Source of the DNA: Rutpela maculata
Lineage: Eukaryota; Arthropoda; Insecta; Coleoptera; Cerambycidae
Reading direction: 5' to 3'
DNA length: 64,000 bases
Assembly (NCBI GenBank): GCA_936432065.2
Contig: OW386294.2
Location: 44,778,842-44,842,841, forward strand
Below are positions 1-12,000 of the stretch, one piece after another (the stretch's first letter is position 1; every line of letters starts with the position of its first letter). The notes beneath the pieces are model-generated. The model worked only from the letters and a program-made list of their open reading frames with translations, searched no databases and was not told the origin of the DNA. The position numbers and the translations under genes were made by a program.

Positions 1-85
1 ACCTCACATAAATTTTCAAACCACATAAATTTTCGTTCGGTTTCATCAAACCCATCCTAATTTCTTCAAACCCATGCTAATTTGC

Positions 86-104
86 TCAAACCTCAGATAA
101 ATTT
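86..104 (+). repeat. Reference sub-unit a (19 bp)
   Basis: First quarter of the monomer. The common form reads tcaaacctcacataaattt; this example carries cagataaa. Three or four variants at the ninth to eleventh bases mark the monomer type: cac in M1, M3 and M4, cag in M2, cagg in M5, and a rare caaat form. It is absent from the 72-bp monomers, where d is followed directly by the long b. It shares its first seven bases and the taaattt end with the other sub-units, so it is probably a copy of one ancestral ~20-bp unit. Confidence 0.9.
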
Positions 105-134
105 TCAAACCTCATAAATTTTCGTTCGGATTCA
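105..134 (+). repeat. Reference sub-unit b (30 bp) with CpG-bearing tail
   Basis: The left part is an a-like unit (here tcaaacctcataaatttt). It is followed by an extra tail reading cgttcggattca or cgttcggtttca. Three head forms occur: ccacat (30 bp), cctcat (30 bp) and cctcacat (32 bp). The gg-att tail marks M2 and gg-ttt marks the others. The tail carries the only regularly placed CpG dinucleotides in the array, two of them four bases apart. They are lost by point change only rarely, for example at 20089, 21507 and 62940. Confidence 0.9.
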
Positions 135-154
135 TCAAACCCATCCTAATTTCG
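135..154 (+). repeat. Reference sub-unit c (20 bp)
   Basis: Reads tcaaacccatcctaatttc plus one variable last base. That base is a when another c follows, t before d ending in gc, and g before d ending in tg. It contains no internal G. Doubling of this sub-unit turns an 89-bp monomer into the 109-bp form, and a triple copy occurs once (21118-21177). Confidence 0.9.
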
Positions 155-174
155 TCAAACCCATGCTAATTTTG
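155..174 (+). repeat. Reference sub-unit d (20 bp)
   Basis: Reads tcaaacccatgctaa plus a five-base end that types the monomer: ttttg (M2 short), tttgc (M1), attgc (M3, M4, M2 long) or atatg (M5). It differs from c by one base in the core (catgc against catcc). It is the only sub-unit with an ATG on the + strand, and stop codons follow within a few codons, so this is not a start signal. Confidence 0.9.
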
Positions 175-1888
175 TCAAACCTCACATAAATTTTCAAACC
201 TCACATAAATTTTCGTTCGGTTTCATCAAACCCATCCTAATTTCTTCAAACCCATGCTAATTTGCTCAAACCTCAGATAAATTTTCAAACCTCATAAATT
301 TTCGTTCGGATTCATCAAACCCATCCTAATTTCATCAAACCCATCCTAATTTCTTCAAACCCATGCTAAATTGCTCAAACCTCACATAAATTTTCAAACC
401 ACATAAATTTTCGTTCGGTTTCATCAAACCCATCCTAATTTCATCAAACCCATCCTAATTTCTTCAAACCCATGCTAAATTGCTCAAACCTCAGGTAAAT
501 TTTCAAACCACATAAATTTTCGTTCGGTTTCATCAAACCCATCCTAATTTCGTCAAACCCATGCTAAATATGTCAAACCTCACATAAATTTTCAAACCTC
601 ACATAAATTTTCGTTCGGTTTCATCAAACCCATCCTAATTTCTTCAAACCCATGCTAAATTGCTCAAACCTCACATAAATTTTCAAACCACATAAATTTT
701 CGTTCGGTTTCATCAAACCCATCCTAATTTCATCAAACCCATCCTAATTTCTTCAAACCCATGCTAAATTGCTCAAACCTCAGGTAAATTTTCAAACCAC
801 ATAAATTTTCGTTCGGTTTCATCAAACCCATCCTAATTTCGTCAAACCCATGCTAAATATGTCAAACCTCACATAAATTTTCGTTCGGTTTCATCAAACC
901 CATCCTAATTTCTTCAAACCCATGCTAAATTGCTCAAACCTCACATAAATTTTCAAACCACATAAATTTTCGTTCGGTTTCATCAAACCCATCCTAATTT
1001 CATCAAACCCATCCTAATTTCTTCAAACCCATGCTAAATTGCTCAAACCTCAGGTAAATTTTCAAACCACATAAATTTTCGTTCGGTTTCATCAAACCCA
1101 TCCTAATTTCGTCAAACCCATGCTAAATATGTCAAACCTCACATAAATTTTCAAACCTCACATAAATTTTCGTTCGGTTTCATCAAACCCATCCTAATTT
1201 CTTCAAACCCATGCTAAATTGCTCAAACCTCACATAAATTTTCAAACCACATAAATTTTCGTTCGGTTTCATCAAACCCATCCTAATTTCTTCAAACCCA
1301 TGCTAATTTGCTCAAACCTCAAATAAATTTTCAAACCTCATAAATTTTCGTTCGGATTCATCAAACCCATCCTAATTTCATCAAACCCATCCTAATTTCT
1401 TCAAACCCATGCTAAATTGCTCAAACCTCACATAAATTTTCAAACCACATAAATTTTCGTTCGGTTTCATCAAACCCATCCTAATTTCATCAAACCCATC
1501 CTAATTTCTTCAAACCCATGCTAAATTGCTCAAACCTCAGGTAAATTTTCAAACCACATAAATTTTCGTTCGGTTTCATTAAACCCATCCAAATTTCGTC
1601 AAACCCATGCTAAATATGTCAAACCTCACATAAATTTTCGTTCGGTTTCATCAAACCCATCCTAATTTCTTCAAACCCATGCTAAATTGCTCAAACCTCA
1701 CATAAATTTTCAAACCACATAAATTTTCGTTCGGTTTCATCAAACCCATCCTAATTTCATCAAACCCATCCTAATTTCTTCAAACCCATGCTAAATTGCT
1801 CAAACCTCAGGTAAATTTTCAAACCACATAAATTTTCGTTCGGTTTCATCAAACCCATCCTAATTTCGTCAAACCCATGCTAAATATG

Positions 1889-1977
1889 TCAAACCTCACA
1901 TAAATTTTCAAACCTCATAAATTTTCGTTCGGTTCCATCAAACCCATCCTAATTTCTTCAAACCCATGCTAAATTGC
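1889..1977 (+). repeat. Monomer type M3 with 30-bp b (89 bp)
   Basis: Order a(cac) - b30(cctcat) - c(t) - d(attgc). The b head has lost the two bases ca relative to the 32-bp form. This copy also carries a rare change, ggttcc for ggtttc at 1935, shared only with its duplicate at 29542. Further copies of this form lie near 15845, 17420, 25090, 43450, 45030, 49480 and 61030. Confidence 0.85.
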
Positions 1978-2066
1978 TCAAACCTCACATAAATTTTCAA
2001 ACCACATAAATTTTCGTTCGGTTTCATCAAACCCATCCTAATTTCTTCAAACCCATGCTAATTTGC
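1978..2066 (+). repeat. Monomer type M1 (89 bp), reference copy
   Basis: Order a(cac) - b30(ccacat, ggttt) - c(t) - d(tttgc). It is usually followed by M2 and commonly preceded by M3 or M5. In the irregular zone 18048-20690 a related form with d(attgc) is common, and runs of that form occur in tandem (18048-18225). Confidence 0.88.
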
Positions 2067-2155
2067 TCAAACCTCAGATAAATTTTCAAACCTCATAAAT
2101 TTTCGTTCGGATTCATCAAACCCATCCTAATTTCGTCAAACCCATGCTAATTTTG
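2067..2155 (+). repeat. Monomer type M2, short form (89 bp), reference copy
   Basis: Order a(cag) - b30(cctcat, ggatt) - c(g) - d(ttttg). The ttttg end is a convenient landmark: it recurs every 1.7 to 3 kb over most of the array and opens the larger super-units (near 166, 2151, 3950 and 5660, for example). M1 plus this form gives a 178-bp dimer, close to the size of many nucleosome-length satellites. Any link with nucleosome phasing is inference. Confidence 0.88.
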
Positions 2156-2246
2156 TCAAACCTCACATAAATTTTCAAACCTCACATAAATTTTCGTTCG
2201 GTTTCATCAAACCCATCCTAATTTCTTCAAACCCATGCTAAATTGC
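2156..2246 (+). repeat. Monomer type M3 (91 bp), reference copy
   Basis: Order a(cac) - b32(cctcacat, ggttt) - c(t) - d(attgc). The b head here repeats the a sequence exactly, so a and the start of b form a perfect 19-bp tandem pair. That explains why the leading a is gained or lost so often (compare 2932-3003). A d(tttgc) version occurs where M3 is followed by long M2, as at 175-265. Confidence 0.88.
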
Positions 2247-2355
2247 TCAAACCTCACATAAATTTTCAAACCACATAAATTTTCGTTCGGTTTCATCAAA
2301 CCCATCCTAATTTCATCAAACCCATCCTAATTTCTTCAAACCCATGCTAAATTGC
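2247..2355 (+). repeat. Monomer type M4 (109 bp), reference copy
   Basis: Order a(cac) - b30(ccacat, ggttt) - c(a) - c(t) - d(attgc). In regular parts of the array it is followed by M5, making a fixed 198-bp pair. It is skipped in a few places where M3 runs straight into M5 (around 6047, 33654 and 53614, and twice after 63600). Confidence 0.88.
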
Positions 2356-2444
2356 TCAAACCTCAGGTAAATTTTCAAACCACATAAATTTTCGTTCGGT
2401 TTCATCAAACCCATCCTAATTTCGTCAAACCCATGCTAAATATG
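2356..2444 (+). repeat. Monomer type M5 (89 bp), reference copy
   Basis: Order a(cagg) - b30(ccacat, ggttt) - c(g) - d(atatg). The cagg head and the atatg end are almost always found together. The exceptions are recombinant monomers such as 23466-23554 (cagg head, attgc end) and 18226-18314 (cag head, atatg end). Confidence 0.88.
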
Positions 2445-2624
2445 TCAAACCTCACATAAATTTTCAAACCTCACATAAATTTTCGTTCGGTTTCATCAAA
2501 CCCATCCTAATTTCTTCAAACCCATGCTAAATTGCTCAAACCTCACATAAATTTTCAAACCACATAAATTTTCGTTCGGTTTCATCAAACCCATCCTAAT
2601 TTCTTCAAACCCATGCTAATTTGC

Positions 2625-2733
2625 TCAAACCTCAGATAAATTTTCAAACCTCATAAATTTTCGTTCGGATTCATCAAACCCATCCTAATTTCATCAAACC
2701 CATCCTAATTTCTTCAAACCCATGCTAAATTGC
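2625..2733 (+). repeat. Monomer type M2, long form (109 bp), reference copy
   Basis: Same head as short M2 (a(cag), b30 with cctcat and ggatt) but with two c sub-units, c(a) then c(t), and d(attgc). The right half is identical in type to that of M4, so this form looks like an exchange product between the left half of M2 and the right half of M4. Confidence 0.87.
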
Positions 2734-2931
2734 TCAAACCTCACATAAATTTTCAAACCACATAAATTTTCGTTCGGTTTCATCAAACCCATCCTAATTT
2801 CATCAAACCCATCCTAATTTCTTCAAACCCATGCTAAATTGCTCAAACCTCAGGTAAATTTTCAAACCACATAAATTTTCGTTCGGTTTCATCAAACCCA
2901 TCCTAATTTCGTCAAACCCATGCTAAATCTG

Positions 2932-3003
2932 TCAAACCTCACATAAATTTTCGTTCGGTTTCATCAAACCCATCCTAATTTCTTCAAACCCATGCTAAAT
3001 TGC
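2932..3003 (+). repeat. Monomer type M3, short form lacking sub-unit a (72 bp)
   Basis: b32 follows directly on the d of the preceding M5, so the 19-bp a is missing. The rest, c(t) and d(attgc), is as in full M3. Losing one of two identical 19-bp direct repeats by slippage or unequal exchange is the simplest origin. Positional copies can differ in this feature: 26290-26321 lacks a where its duplicate at 46231-46281 has it, and 35722-35753 lacks it where 55682-55732 has it. Confidence 0.88.
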
Positions 3004-6000
3004 TCAAACCTCACATAAATTTTCAAACCACATAAATTTTCGTTCGGTTTCATCAAACCCATCCTAATTTCATCAAACCCATCCTAATTTCTTCAAACCC
3101 ATGCTAAATTGCTCAAACCTCAGGTAAATTTTCAAACCACATAAATTTTCGTTCGGTTTCATCAAACCCATCCTAATTTCGTCAAACCCATGCTAAATAT
3201 GTCAAACCTCACATAAATTTTCAAACCTCACATAAATTTTCGTTCGGTTTCATCAAACCCATCCTAATTTCTTCAAACCCATGCTAAATTGCTCAAACCT
3301 CACATAAATTTTCAAACCACATAAATTTTCGTTCGGTTTCATCAAACCCATCCTAATTTCTTCAAACCCATGCTAATTTGCTCAAACCTCAGATAAATTT
3401 TCAAACCTCATAAATTTTCGTTCGGATTCATCAAACCCATCCTAATTTCATCAAACCCATCCTAATTTCTTCAAACCCATGCTAAATTGCTCAAACCTCA
3501 CATAAATTTTCAAACCACATAAATTTTCGTTCGGTTTCATCAAACCCATCCTAATTTCTTCAAACCCATGCTAATTTGCTCAAACCTCAGATAAATTTTC
3601 AAACCTCATAAATTTTCGTTCGGATTCATCAAACCCATCCTAATTTCATCAAACCCATCCTAATTTCTTCAAACCCATGCTAAATTGCTCAAACCTCAGG
3701 TAAATTTTCAAACCACATAAATTTTCGTTCGGTTTCATCAAACCCATCCTAATTTCGTCAAACCCATGCTAAATATGTCAAACCTCACATAAATTTTCAA
3801 ACCACATAAATTTTCGTTCGGTTTCATCAAACCCATCCTAATTTCTTCAAACCCATGCTAATTTGCTCAAACCTCAGATAAATTTTCAAACCTCATAAAT
3901 TTTCGTTCGGATTCATCAAACCCATCCTAATTTCGTCAAACCCATGCTAATTTTGTCAAACCTCACATAAATTTTCAAACCTCACATAAATTTTCGTTCG
4001 GTTTCATCAAACCCATCCTAATTTCTTCAAACCCATGCTAATTTGCTCAAACCTCAGATAAATTTTCAAACCTCATAAATTTTCGTTCGGATTCATCAAA
4101 CCCATCCTAATTTCATCAAACCCATCCTAATTTCTTCAAACCCATGCTAAATTGCTCAAACCTCACATAAATTTTCAAACCACATAAATTTTCGTTCGGT
4201 TTCATCAAACCCATCCTAATTTCATCAAACCCATCCTAATTTCTTCAAACCCATGCTAAATTGCTCAAACCTCAGGTAAATTTTCAAACCACATAAATTT
4301 TCGTTCGGTTTCATCAAACCCATCCTAATTTCGTCAAACCCATGCTAAATATGTCAAACCTCACATAAATTTTCGTTCGGTTTCATCAAACCCATCCTAA
4401 TTTCTTCAAACCCATGCTAAATGGCTCAAACCTCACATAAATTTTCAAACCACATAAATTTTCGTTCGGTTTCATCAAACCCATCCTAATTTCATCAAAC
4501 CCATCCTAATTTCTTCAAACCCATGCTAAATTGCTCAAACCTCAGGTAAATTTTCAAACCACATAAATTTTCGTTCGGTTTCATCAAACCCATCCTAATT
4601 TCGTCAAACCCATGCTAAATATGTCAAACCTCACATAAATTTTCAAACCTCACATAAATTTTCGTTCGGTTTCATCAAACCCATCCTAATTTCTTCAAAC
4701 CCATGCTAAATTGCTCAAACCTCACATAAATTTTCAAACCACATAAATTTTCGTTCGGTTTCATCAAACCCATCCTAATTTCTTCAAACCCATGCTAATT
4801 TGCTCAAACCTCAGATAAATTTTCAAACCTCATAAATTTTCGTTCGGATTCATCAAACCCATCCTAATTTCATCAAACCCATCCTAATTTCTTCAAACCC
4901 ATGCTAAATTGCTCAAACCTCACATAAATTTTCAAACCACATAAATTTTCGTTCGGTTTCATCAAACCCATCCTAATTTCATCAAACCCATCCTAATTTC
5001 TTCAAACCCATGCTAAATTGCTCAAACCTCAGGTAAATTTTCAAACCACATAAATTTTCGTTCGGTTTCATCAAACCCATCCTAATTTCGTCAAACCCAT
5101 GCTAAATATGTCAAACCTCACATAAATTTTCAAACCTCACATAAATTTTCGTTCGGTTTCATCAAACCCATCCTAATTTCTTCAAATCCATGCTAAATTG
5201 CTCAAACCTCACATAAATTTTCAAACCACATAAATTTTCGTTCGGTTTCATCAAACCCATCCTAATTTCTTCAAACCCATGCTAATTTGCTCAAACCTCA
5301 GATAAATTTTCAAACCTCATAAATTTTCGTTCGGATTCATCAAACCCATCCTAATTTCATCAAACCCATCCTAATTTCTTCAAACCCATGCTAAATTGCT
5401 CAAACCTCAGGTAAATTTTCAAACCACATAAATTTTCGTTCGGTTTCATCAAACCCATCCTAATTTCGTCAAACCCATGCTAAATATGTCAAACCTCACA
5501 TAAATTTTCAAACCACATAAATTTTCGTTCGGTTTCATCAAACCCATCCTAATTTCTTCAAACCCATGCTAATTTGCTCAAACCTCAGATAAATTTTCAA
5601 ACCTCATAAATTTTCGTTCGGATTCATCAAACCCATCCTAATTTCGTCAAACCCATGCTAATTTTGTCAAACCTCACATAAATTTTCAAACCTCACATAA
5701 ATTTTCGTTCGGTTTCATCAAACCCATCCTAATTTCTTCAAACCCATGCTAAATTGCTCAAACCTCACATAAATTTTCAAACCACATAAATTTTCGTTCG
5801 GTTTCATCAAACCCATCCTAATTTCATCAAACCCATCCTAATTTCTTCAAACCCATGCTAAATTGCTCAAACCTCAGGTAAATTTTCAAACCACATAAAT
5901 TTTCGTTCGGTTTCATCAAACCCATCCTAATTTCGTCAAACCCATGCTAAATATGTCAAACCTCACATAAATTTTCAAACCTCACATAAATTTTCGTTCG

Positions 6001-9000
6001 GTTTCATCAAACCCATCCTAATTTCTTCAAACCCATGCTAAATTGCTCAAACCTCAGGTAAATTTTCAAACCACATAAATTTTCGTTCGGTTTCATCAAA
6101 CCCATCCTAATTTCGTCAAACCCATGCTAAATATGTCAAACCTCACATAAATTTTCAAACCTCACATAAATTTTCGTTCGGTTTCATCAAACCCATCCTA
6201 ATTTCTTCAAACCCATGCTAAATTGCTCAAACCTCACATAAATTTTCAAACCACATAAATTTTCGTTCGGTTTCATCAAACCCATCCTAATTTCTTCAAA
6301 CCCATGCTAATTTGCTCAAACCTCAGATAAATTTTCAAACCTCATAAATTTTCGTTCGGATTCATCAAACCCATCCTAATTTCATCAAACCCATCCTAAT
6401 TTCTTCAAACCCATGCTAAATTGCTCAAACCTCAGGTAAATTTTCAAACCACATAAATTTTCGTTCGGTTTCATCAAACCCATCCTAATTTCGTCAAACC
6501 CATGCTAAATATGTCAAACCTCACATAAATTTTCAAACCACATAAATTTTCGTTCGGTTTCATCAAACCCATCCTAATTTCTTCAAACCCATGCTAATTT
6601 GCTCAAACCTCAGATAAATTTTCAAACCTCATAAATTTTCGTTCGGATTCATCAAACCCATCCTAATTTCTTCAAACCCATGCTAAATTGCTCAAACCTC
6701 ACATAAATTTTCAAACCACATAAATTTTCGTTCGGTTTCATCAAACCCATCCTAATTTCTTCAAACCCATGCTAATTTGCTCAAACCTCAGATAAATTTT
6801 CAAACCTCATAAATTTTCGTTCGGATTCATCAAACCCATCCTAATTTCATCAAACCCATCCTAATTTCTTCAAATCCATGCTAAATTGCTCAAACCTCAC
6901 ATAAATTTTCAAACCACATAAATTTTCGTTCGGTTTCATCAAACCCATCCTAATTTCATCAAACCCATCCTAATTTCTTCAAACCCATGCTAAATTGCTC
7001 AAACCTCAGGTAAATTTTCAAACCACATAAATTTTCGTTCGGTTTCATCAAACCCATCCTAATTTCGTCAAACCCATGCTAAATATGTCAAACCTCACAT
7101 AAATTTTCGTTCGGTTTCATCAAACCCATCCTAATTTCTTCAAACCCATGCTAAATTGCTCAAACCTCACATAAATTTTCAAACCACATAAATTTTCGTT
7201 CGGTTTCATCAAACCCATCCTAATTTCATCAAACCCATCCTAATTTCTTCAAACCCATGCTAAATTGCTCAAACCTCAGGTAAATTTTCAAACCACATAA
7301 ATTTTCGTTCGGTTTCATCAAACCCATCCTAATTTCGTCAAACCCATGCTAAATATGTCAAACCTCACATAAATTTTCAAACCTCACATAAATTTTCGTT
7401 CGGTTTCATCAAACCCATCCTAATTTCTTCAAACCCATGCTAAATTGCTCAAACCTCACATAAATTTTCAAACCACATAAATTTTCGTTCGGTTTCATCA
7501 AACCCATCCTAATTTCTTCAATCCCATGCTAATTTGCTCAAACCTCAGATAAATTTTCAAACCTCATAAATTTTCGTTCGGATTCATCAAACCCATCCTA
7601 ATTTCATCAAACCCATCCTAATTTCTTCAAACCCATGCTAAATTGCTCAAACCTCACATAAATTTTCAAACCACATAAATTTTCGTTCGGTTTCATCAAA
7701 CCCATCCTAATTTCATCAAACCCATCCTAATTTCTTCAAACCCATGCTAAATTGCTCAAACCTCAGGTAAATTTTCAAACCACATAAATTTTCGTTCGGT
7801 TTCATCAAACCCATCCTAATTTCGTCAAACCCATGCCAAATATGTCAAACCTCACATAAATTTTCGTTCGGTTTCATCAAACCCATCCTAATTTCTTCAA
7901 ACCCATGCTAAATTGCTCAAACCTCACATAAATTTTCAAACCACATAAATTTTCGTTCGGTTTCATCAAACCCATCCTAATTTCATCAAACCCATCCTAA
8001 TTTCTTCAAACCCATGCTAAATTGCTCAAACCTCAGGTAAATTTTCAAACCACATAAATTTTCGTTCGGTTTCATCAAACCAATCCTAATTTCGTCAAAC
8101 CCATGCTAAATATGTCAAACCTCACATAAATTTTCGTTCGGTTTCATCAAACCCATCCTAATTTCTTCAAACCAATGCTAAATTGCTCAAACCTCACATA
8201 AATTTTCAAACCACATAAATTTTCGTTCGGTTTCATCAAACCCATCCTAATTTCTTCAAACCCATGCTAATTTGCTCAAACCTCAGATAAATTTTCAAAC
8301 CTCATAAATTTTCGTTCGGATTCATCAAACCCATCCTAATTTCATCAAACCCATCCTAATTTCTTCAAACCCATGCTAAATTGCTCAAACCTCAGGTAAA
8401 TTTTCAAACCACATAAATTTTCGTTCGGTTTCATCAAACCCATCCTAATTTCGTCAAACCCATGCTAAATATGTCAAACCTCACATAAATTTTCAAACCA
8501 CATAAATTTTCGTTCGGTTTCATCAAACCCATCCTAATTTCTTCAAACCCATGCTAATTTGCTCAAACCTCAGATAAATTTTCAAACCTCATAAATTTTC
8601 GTTCGGATTCATCAAACCCATCCTAATTTCGTCAAACCCATGCTAATTTTGTCAAACCTCACATAAATTTTCAAACCTCACATAAATTTTCGTTCGGTTT
8701 CATCAAACCCATCCTAATTTCTTCAAACCCATGCTAAATTGCTCAAACCTCACATAAATTTTCAAACCACATAAATTTTCGTTCGGTTTCATCAAACCCA
8801 TCCTAATTTCATCAAACCCATCCTAATTTCTTCAAACCCATGCTAAATTGCTCAAACCTCAGGTAAATTTTCAAACCACATAAATTTTCGTTCGGTTTCA
8901 TCAAACCCATCCTAATTTCGTCAAACCCATGCTAAATATGTCAAACCTCGCATAAATTTTCAAACCTCACATAAATTTTCGTTCGGTTTCATCAAACCCA

Positions 9001-12000
9001 TCCTAATTTCTTCAAACCCATGCTAAATTGCTCAAACCTCACATAAATTTTCAAACCACATAAATTTTCGTTCGGTTTCATCAAACCCATCCTAATTTCT
9101 TCAAACCCATGCTAATTTGCTCAAACCTCAGATAAATTTTCAAACCACATAAATTTTCGTTCGGATTCATCAAACCCATCCTAATTTCATCAAACCCATC
9201 CTAATTTCTTCAAACCCATGCTAAATTGCTCAAACCTCACATAAATTTTCAAACCACATAAATTTTCGTTCGGTTTCATCAAACCCATCCTAATTTCATC
9301 AAACCCATCCTAATTTCTTCAAACCCATGCTAAATTGCTCAAACCTCAGGTAAATTTTCAAACCACATAAATTTTCGTTCGGTTTCATCAAACCCATCCT
9401 AATTTCGTCAAACCCATGCTAAATATGTCAAACCTCACATAAATTTTCGTTCGGTTTCATCAAACCCATCCTAATTTCTTCAAACCCATGCTAAATTGCT
9501 CAAACCTCACATAAATTTTCAAACCACATAAATTTTCGTTCGGTTTCATCAAACCCATCCTAATTTCATCAAACCCATCCTAATTTCTTCAAACCCATGC
9601 TAAATTGCTCAAACCTCAGGTAAATTTTCAAACCACATAAATTTTCGTTCGGTTTCATCAAACCCATCCTAATTTCGTCAAACCCATGCTAAATATGTCA
9701 AACCTCACATAAATTTTCAAACCTCACATAAATTTTCGTTCGGTTTCATCAAACCCACCCTAATTTCTTCAAACCCATGCTAAATTGCTCAAACCTCACA
9801 TAAATTTTCAAACCACATAAATTTTCGTTCGGTTTCATCAAACCCATCCTAATTTCATCAAACCCATCCTAATTTCTTCAAACCCATGCTAAATTGCTCA
9901 AACCTCAGGTAAATTTTCAAACCACATAAATTTTCGTTCGGTTTCATCAAACCCATCCTAATTTCGTCAAACCCATGCTAAATATGTCAAACCTCACATA
10001 AATTTTCGTTCGGTTTCATCAAACCCATCCTAATTTCTTCAAACCCATGCTAAATTGCTCAAACCTCACATAAATTTTCAAACCACATAAATTTTCGTTC
10101 GGTTTCATCAAACCCATCCTAATTTCATCAAACCCATCCTAATTTCTTCAAACCCATGCTAAATTGCTCAAACCTCAGGTAAATTTTCAAACCACATAAA
10201 TTTTCGTTCGGTTTCATCAAACCCATCCTAATTTCGTCAAACCCATGCTAAATATGTCAAACCTCACATAAATTTTCGTTCGGTTTCATCAAACCCATCC
10301 TAATTTCTTCAAACCCATGCTAAATTGCTCAAACCTCACATAAATTTTCAAACCACATAAATTTTCGTTCGGTTTCATCAAACCCATCCTAATTTCATCA
10401 AACCCATCCTAATTTCTTCAAACCCATGCTAAATTGCTCAAACCTCAGGTAAATTTTCAAACCACATAAATTTTCGTTCGGTTTCATCAAACCCATCCTA
10501 ATTTCGTCAAACCCATGCTAAATATGTCAAACCTCACATAAATTTTCAAACCTCACATAAATTTTCGTTCGGTTTCATCAAACCCATCCTAATTTCTTCA
10601 AACCCATGCTAAATTGCTCAAACCTCACATAAATTTTCAAACCACATAAATTTTCGTTCGGTTTCATCAAACCCATCCTAATTTCTTCAAACCCATGCTA
10701 ATTTGCTCAAACCTCAGATAAATTTTCAAACCTCATAAATTTTCGTTCGGATTCATCAAACCCATCCTAATTTCATCAAACCCATCCTAATTTCTTCAAA
10801 CCCATGCTAAATTGCTCAAACCTCAGGTAAATTTTCAAACCACATAAATTTTCGTTCGGTTTCATCAAACCCATCCTAATTTCGTCAAACCCATGCTAAA
10901 TATGTCAAACCTCACATAAATTTTCAAACCACATAAATTTTCGTTCGGTTTCATCAAACCCATCCTAATTTCTTCAAACCCATGCTAATTTGCTCAAACC
11001 TCAGATAAATTTTCAAACCTCATAAATTTTCGTTCGGATTCATCAAACCCATCCTAATTTCGTCAAACCCATGCTAATTTTGTCAAACCTCACATAAATT
11101 TTCAAACCTCACATAAATTTTCGTTCGGTTTCATCAAACCCATCCTAATTTCTTCAAACCCATGCTAAATTGCTCAAACCTCACATAAATTTTCAAACCA
11201 CATAAATTTTCGTTCGGTTTCATCAAACCCATCCTAATTTCATCAAACCCATCCTAATTTCTTCAAACCCATGCTAAATTGCTCAAACCTCAGGTAAATT
11301 TTCAAACCACATAAATTTTCGTTCGGTTTCATCAAACCCATCCTAATTTCGTCAAACCCATGCTAAATATGTCAAACCTCACATAAATTTTCAAACCTCA
11401 CATAAATTTTCGTTCGGTTTCATCAAACCCATCCTAATTTCTTCAAACCCATGCTAAATTGCTCAAACCTCACATAAATTTTCAAACCACATAAATTTTC
11501 GTTCGGTTTCATCAAACCCATCCTAATTTCTTCAAACCCATGCTAATTTGCTCAAACCTCAGATAAATTTTCAAACCTCATAAATTTTCGTTCGGATTCA
11601 TCAAACCCATCCTAATTTCATCAAACCCATCCTAATTTCTTCAAACCCATGCTAAATTGCTCAAACCTCAGGTAAATTTTCAAACCACATAAATTTTCGT
11701 TCGGTTTCATCAAACCCATCCTAATTTCGTCAAACCCATGCTAAATATGTCATACCTCACATAAATTTTCAAACCTCACATAAATTTTCGTTCGGTTTCA
11801 TCAAACCCATCCTAATTTCTTCAAACCCATGCTAAATTGCTCAAACCTCACATAAATTTTCAAACCACATAAATTTTCGTTCGGTTTCATCAAACCCATC
11901 CTAATTTCTTCAAACCCATGCTAATTTGCTCAAACCTCAGATAAATTTTCAAACCTCATAAATTTTCGTTCGGATTCATCAAACCCATCCTAATTTCATC

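Larger units (their letters stand above)
2156..2444 (+). repeat. Higher-order unit M3-M4-M5, 289 bp (270 bp when a is missing)
   Basis: This triple is the most frequent higher-order module. It occurs as 91+109+89 bp, or as 72+109+89 bp when M3 lacks sub-unit a (for example 2932-3201). The two lengths often alternate in direct succession, for example 573-861 (289 bp) followed by 862-1131 (270 bp). Monomers of the same type in different triples are usually identical, while different types inside one triple differ at several sites. That is the usual signature of higher-order repeat amplification. Confidence 0.87.
1978..3777 (+). repeat. Super-unit of 19 monomers, 1,800 bp
   Basis: Order: M1, M2 short, M3, M4, M5, M3, M1, M2 long, M4, M5, M3 short, M4, M5, M3, M1, M2 long, M1, M2 long, M5. 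The lengths sum to exactly 1,800 bp, and the next M1 - M2 short pair opens at 3778. The preceding block, counted from the M1 that began three to four bases before the window, is 1,981 bp, and the following one (3778-5488) is 1,711 bp. The super-unit length therefore varies through gain or loss of whole monomers and triples. Confidence 0.82.

Noticed and set aside
66..85. ATG in sub-unit d as a translation start
   Set aside because: It is followed by a stop within a few codons on the + strand, as the next a or b brings taa into frame, and there is no consistent context suggesting use.
105..134. True CENP-B box in sub-unit b
   Set aside because: Only the first seven bases of the consensus fit. 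The conserved A and CGGG at the required spacing are missing in all forms of b that I read.
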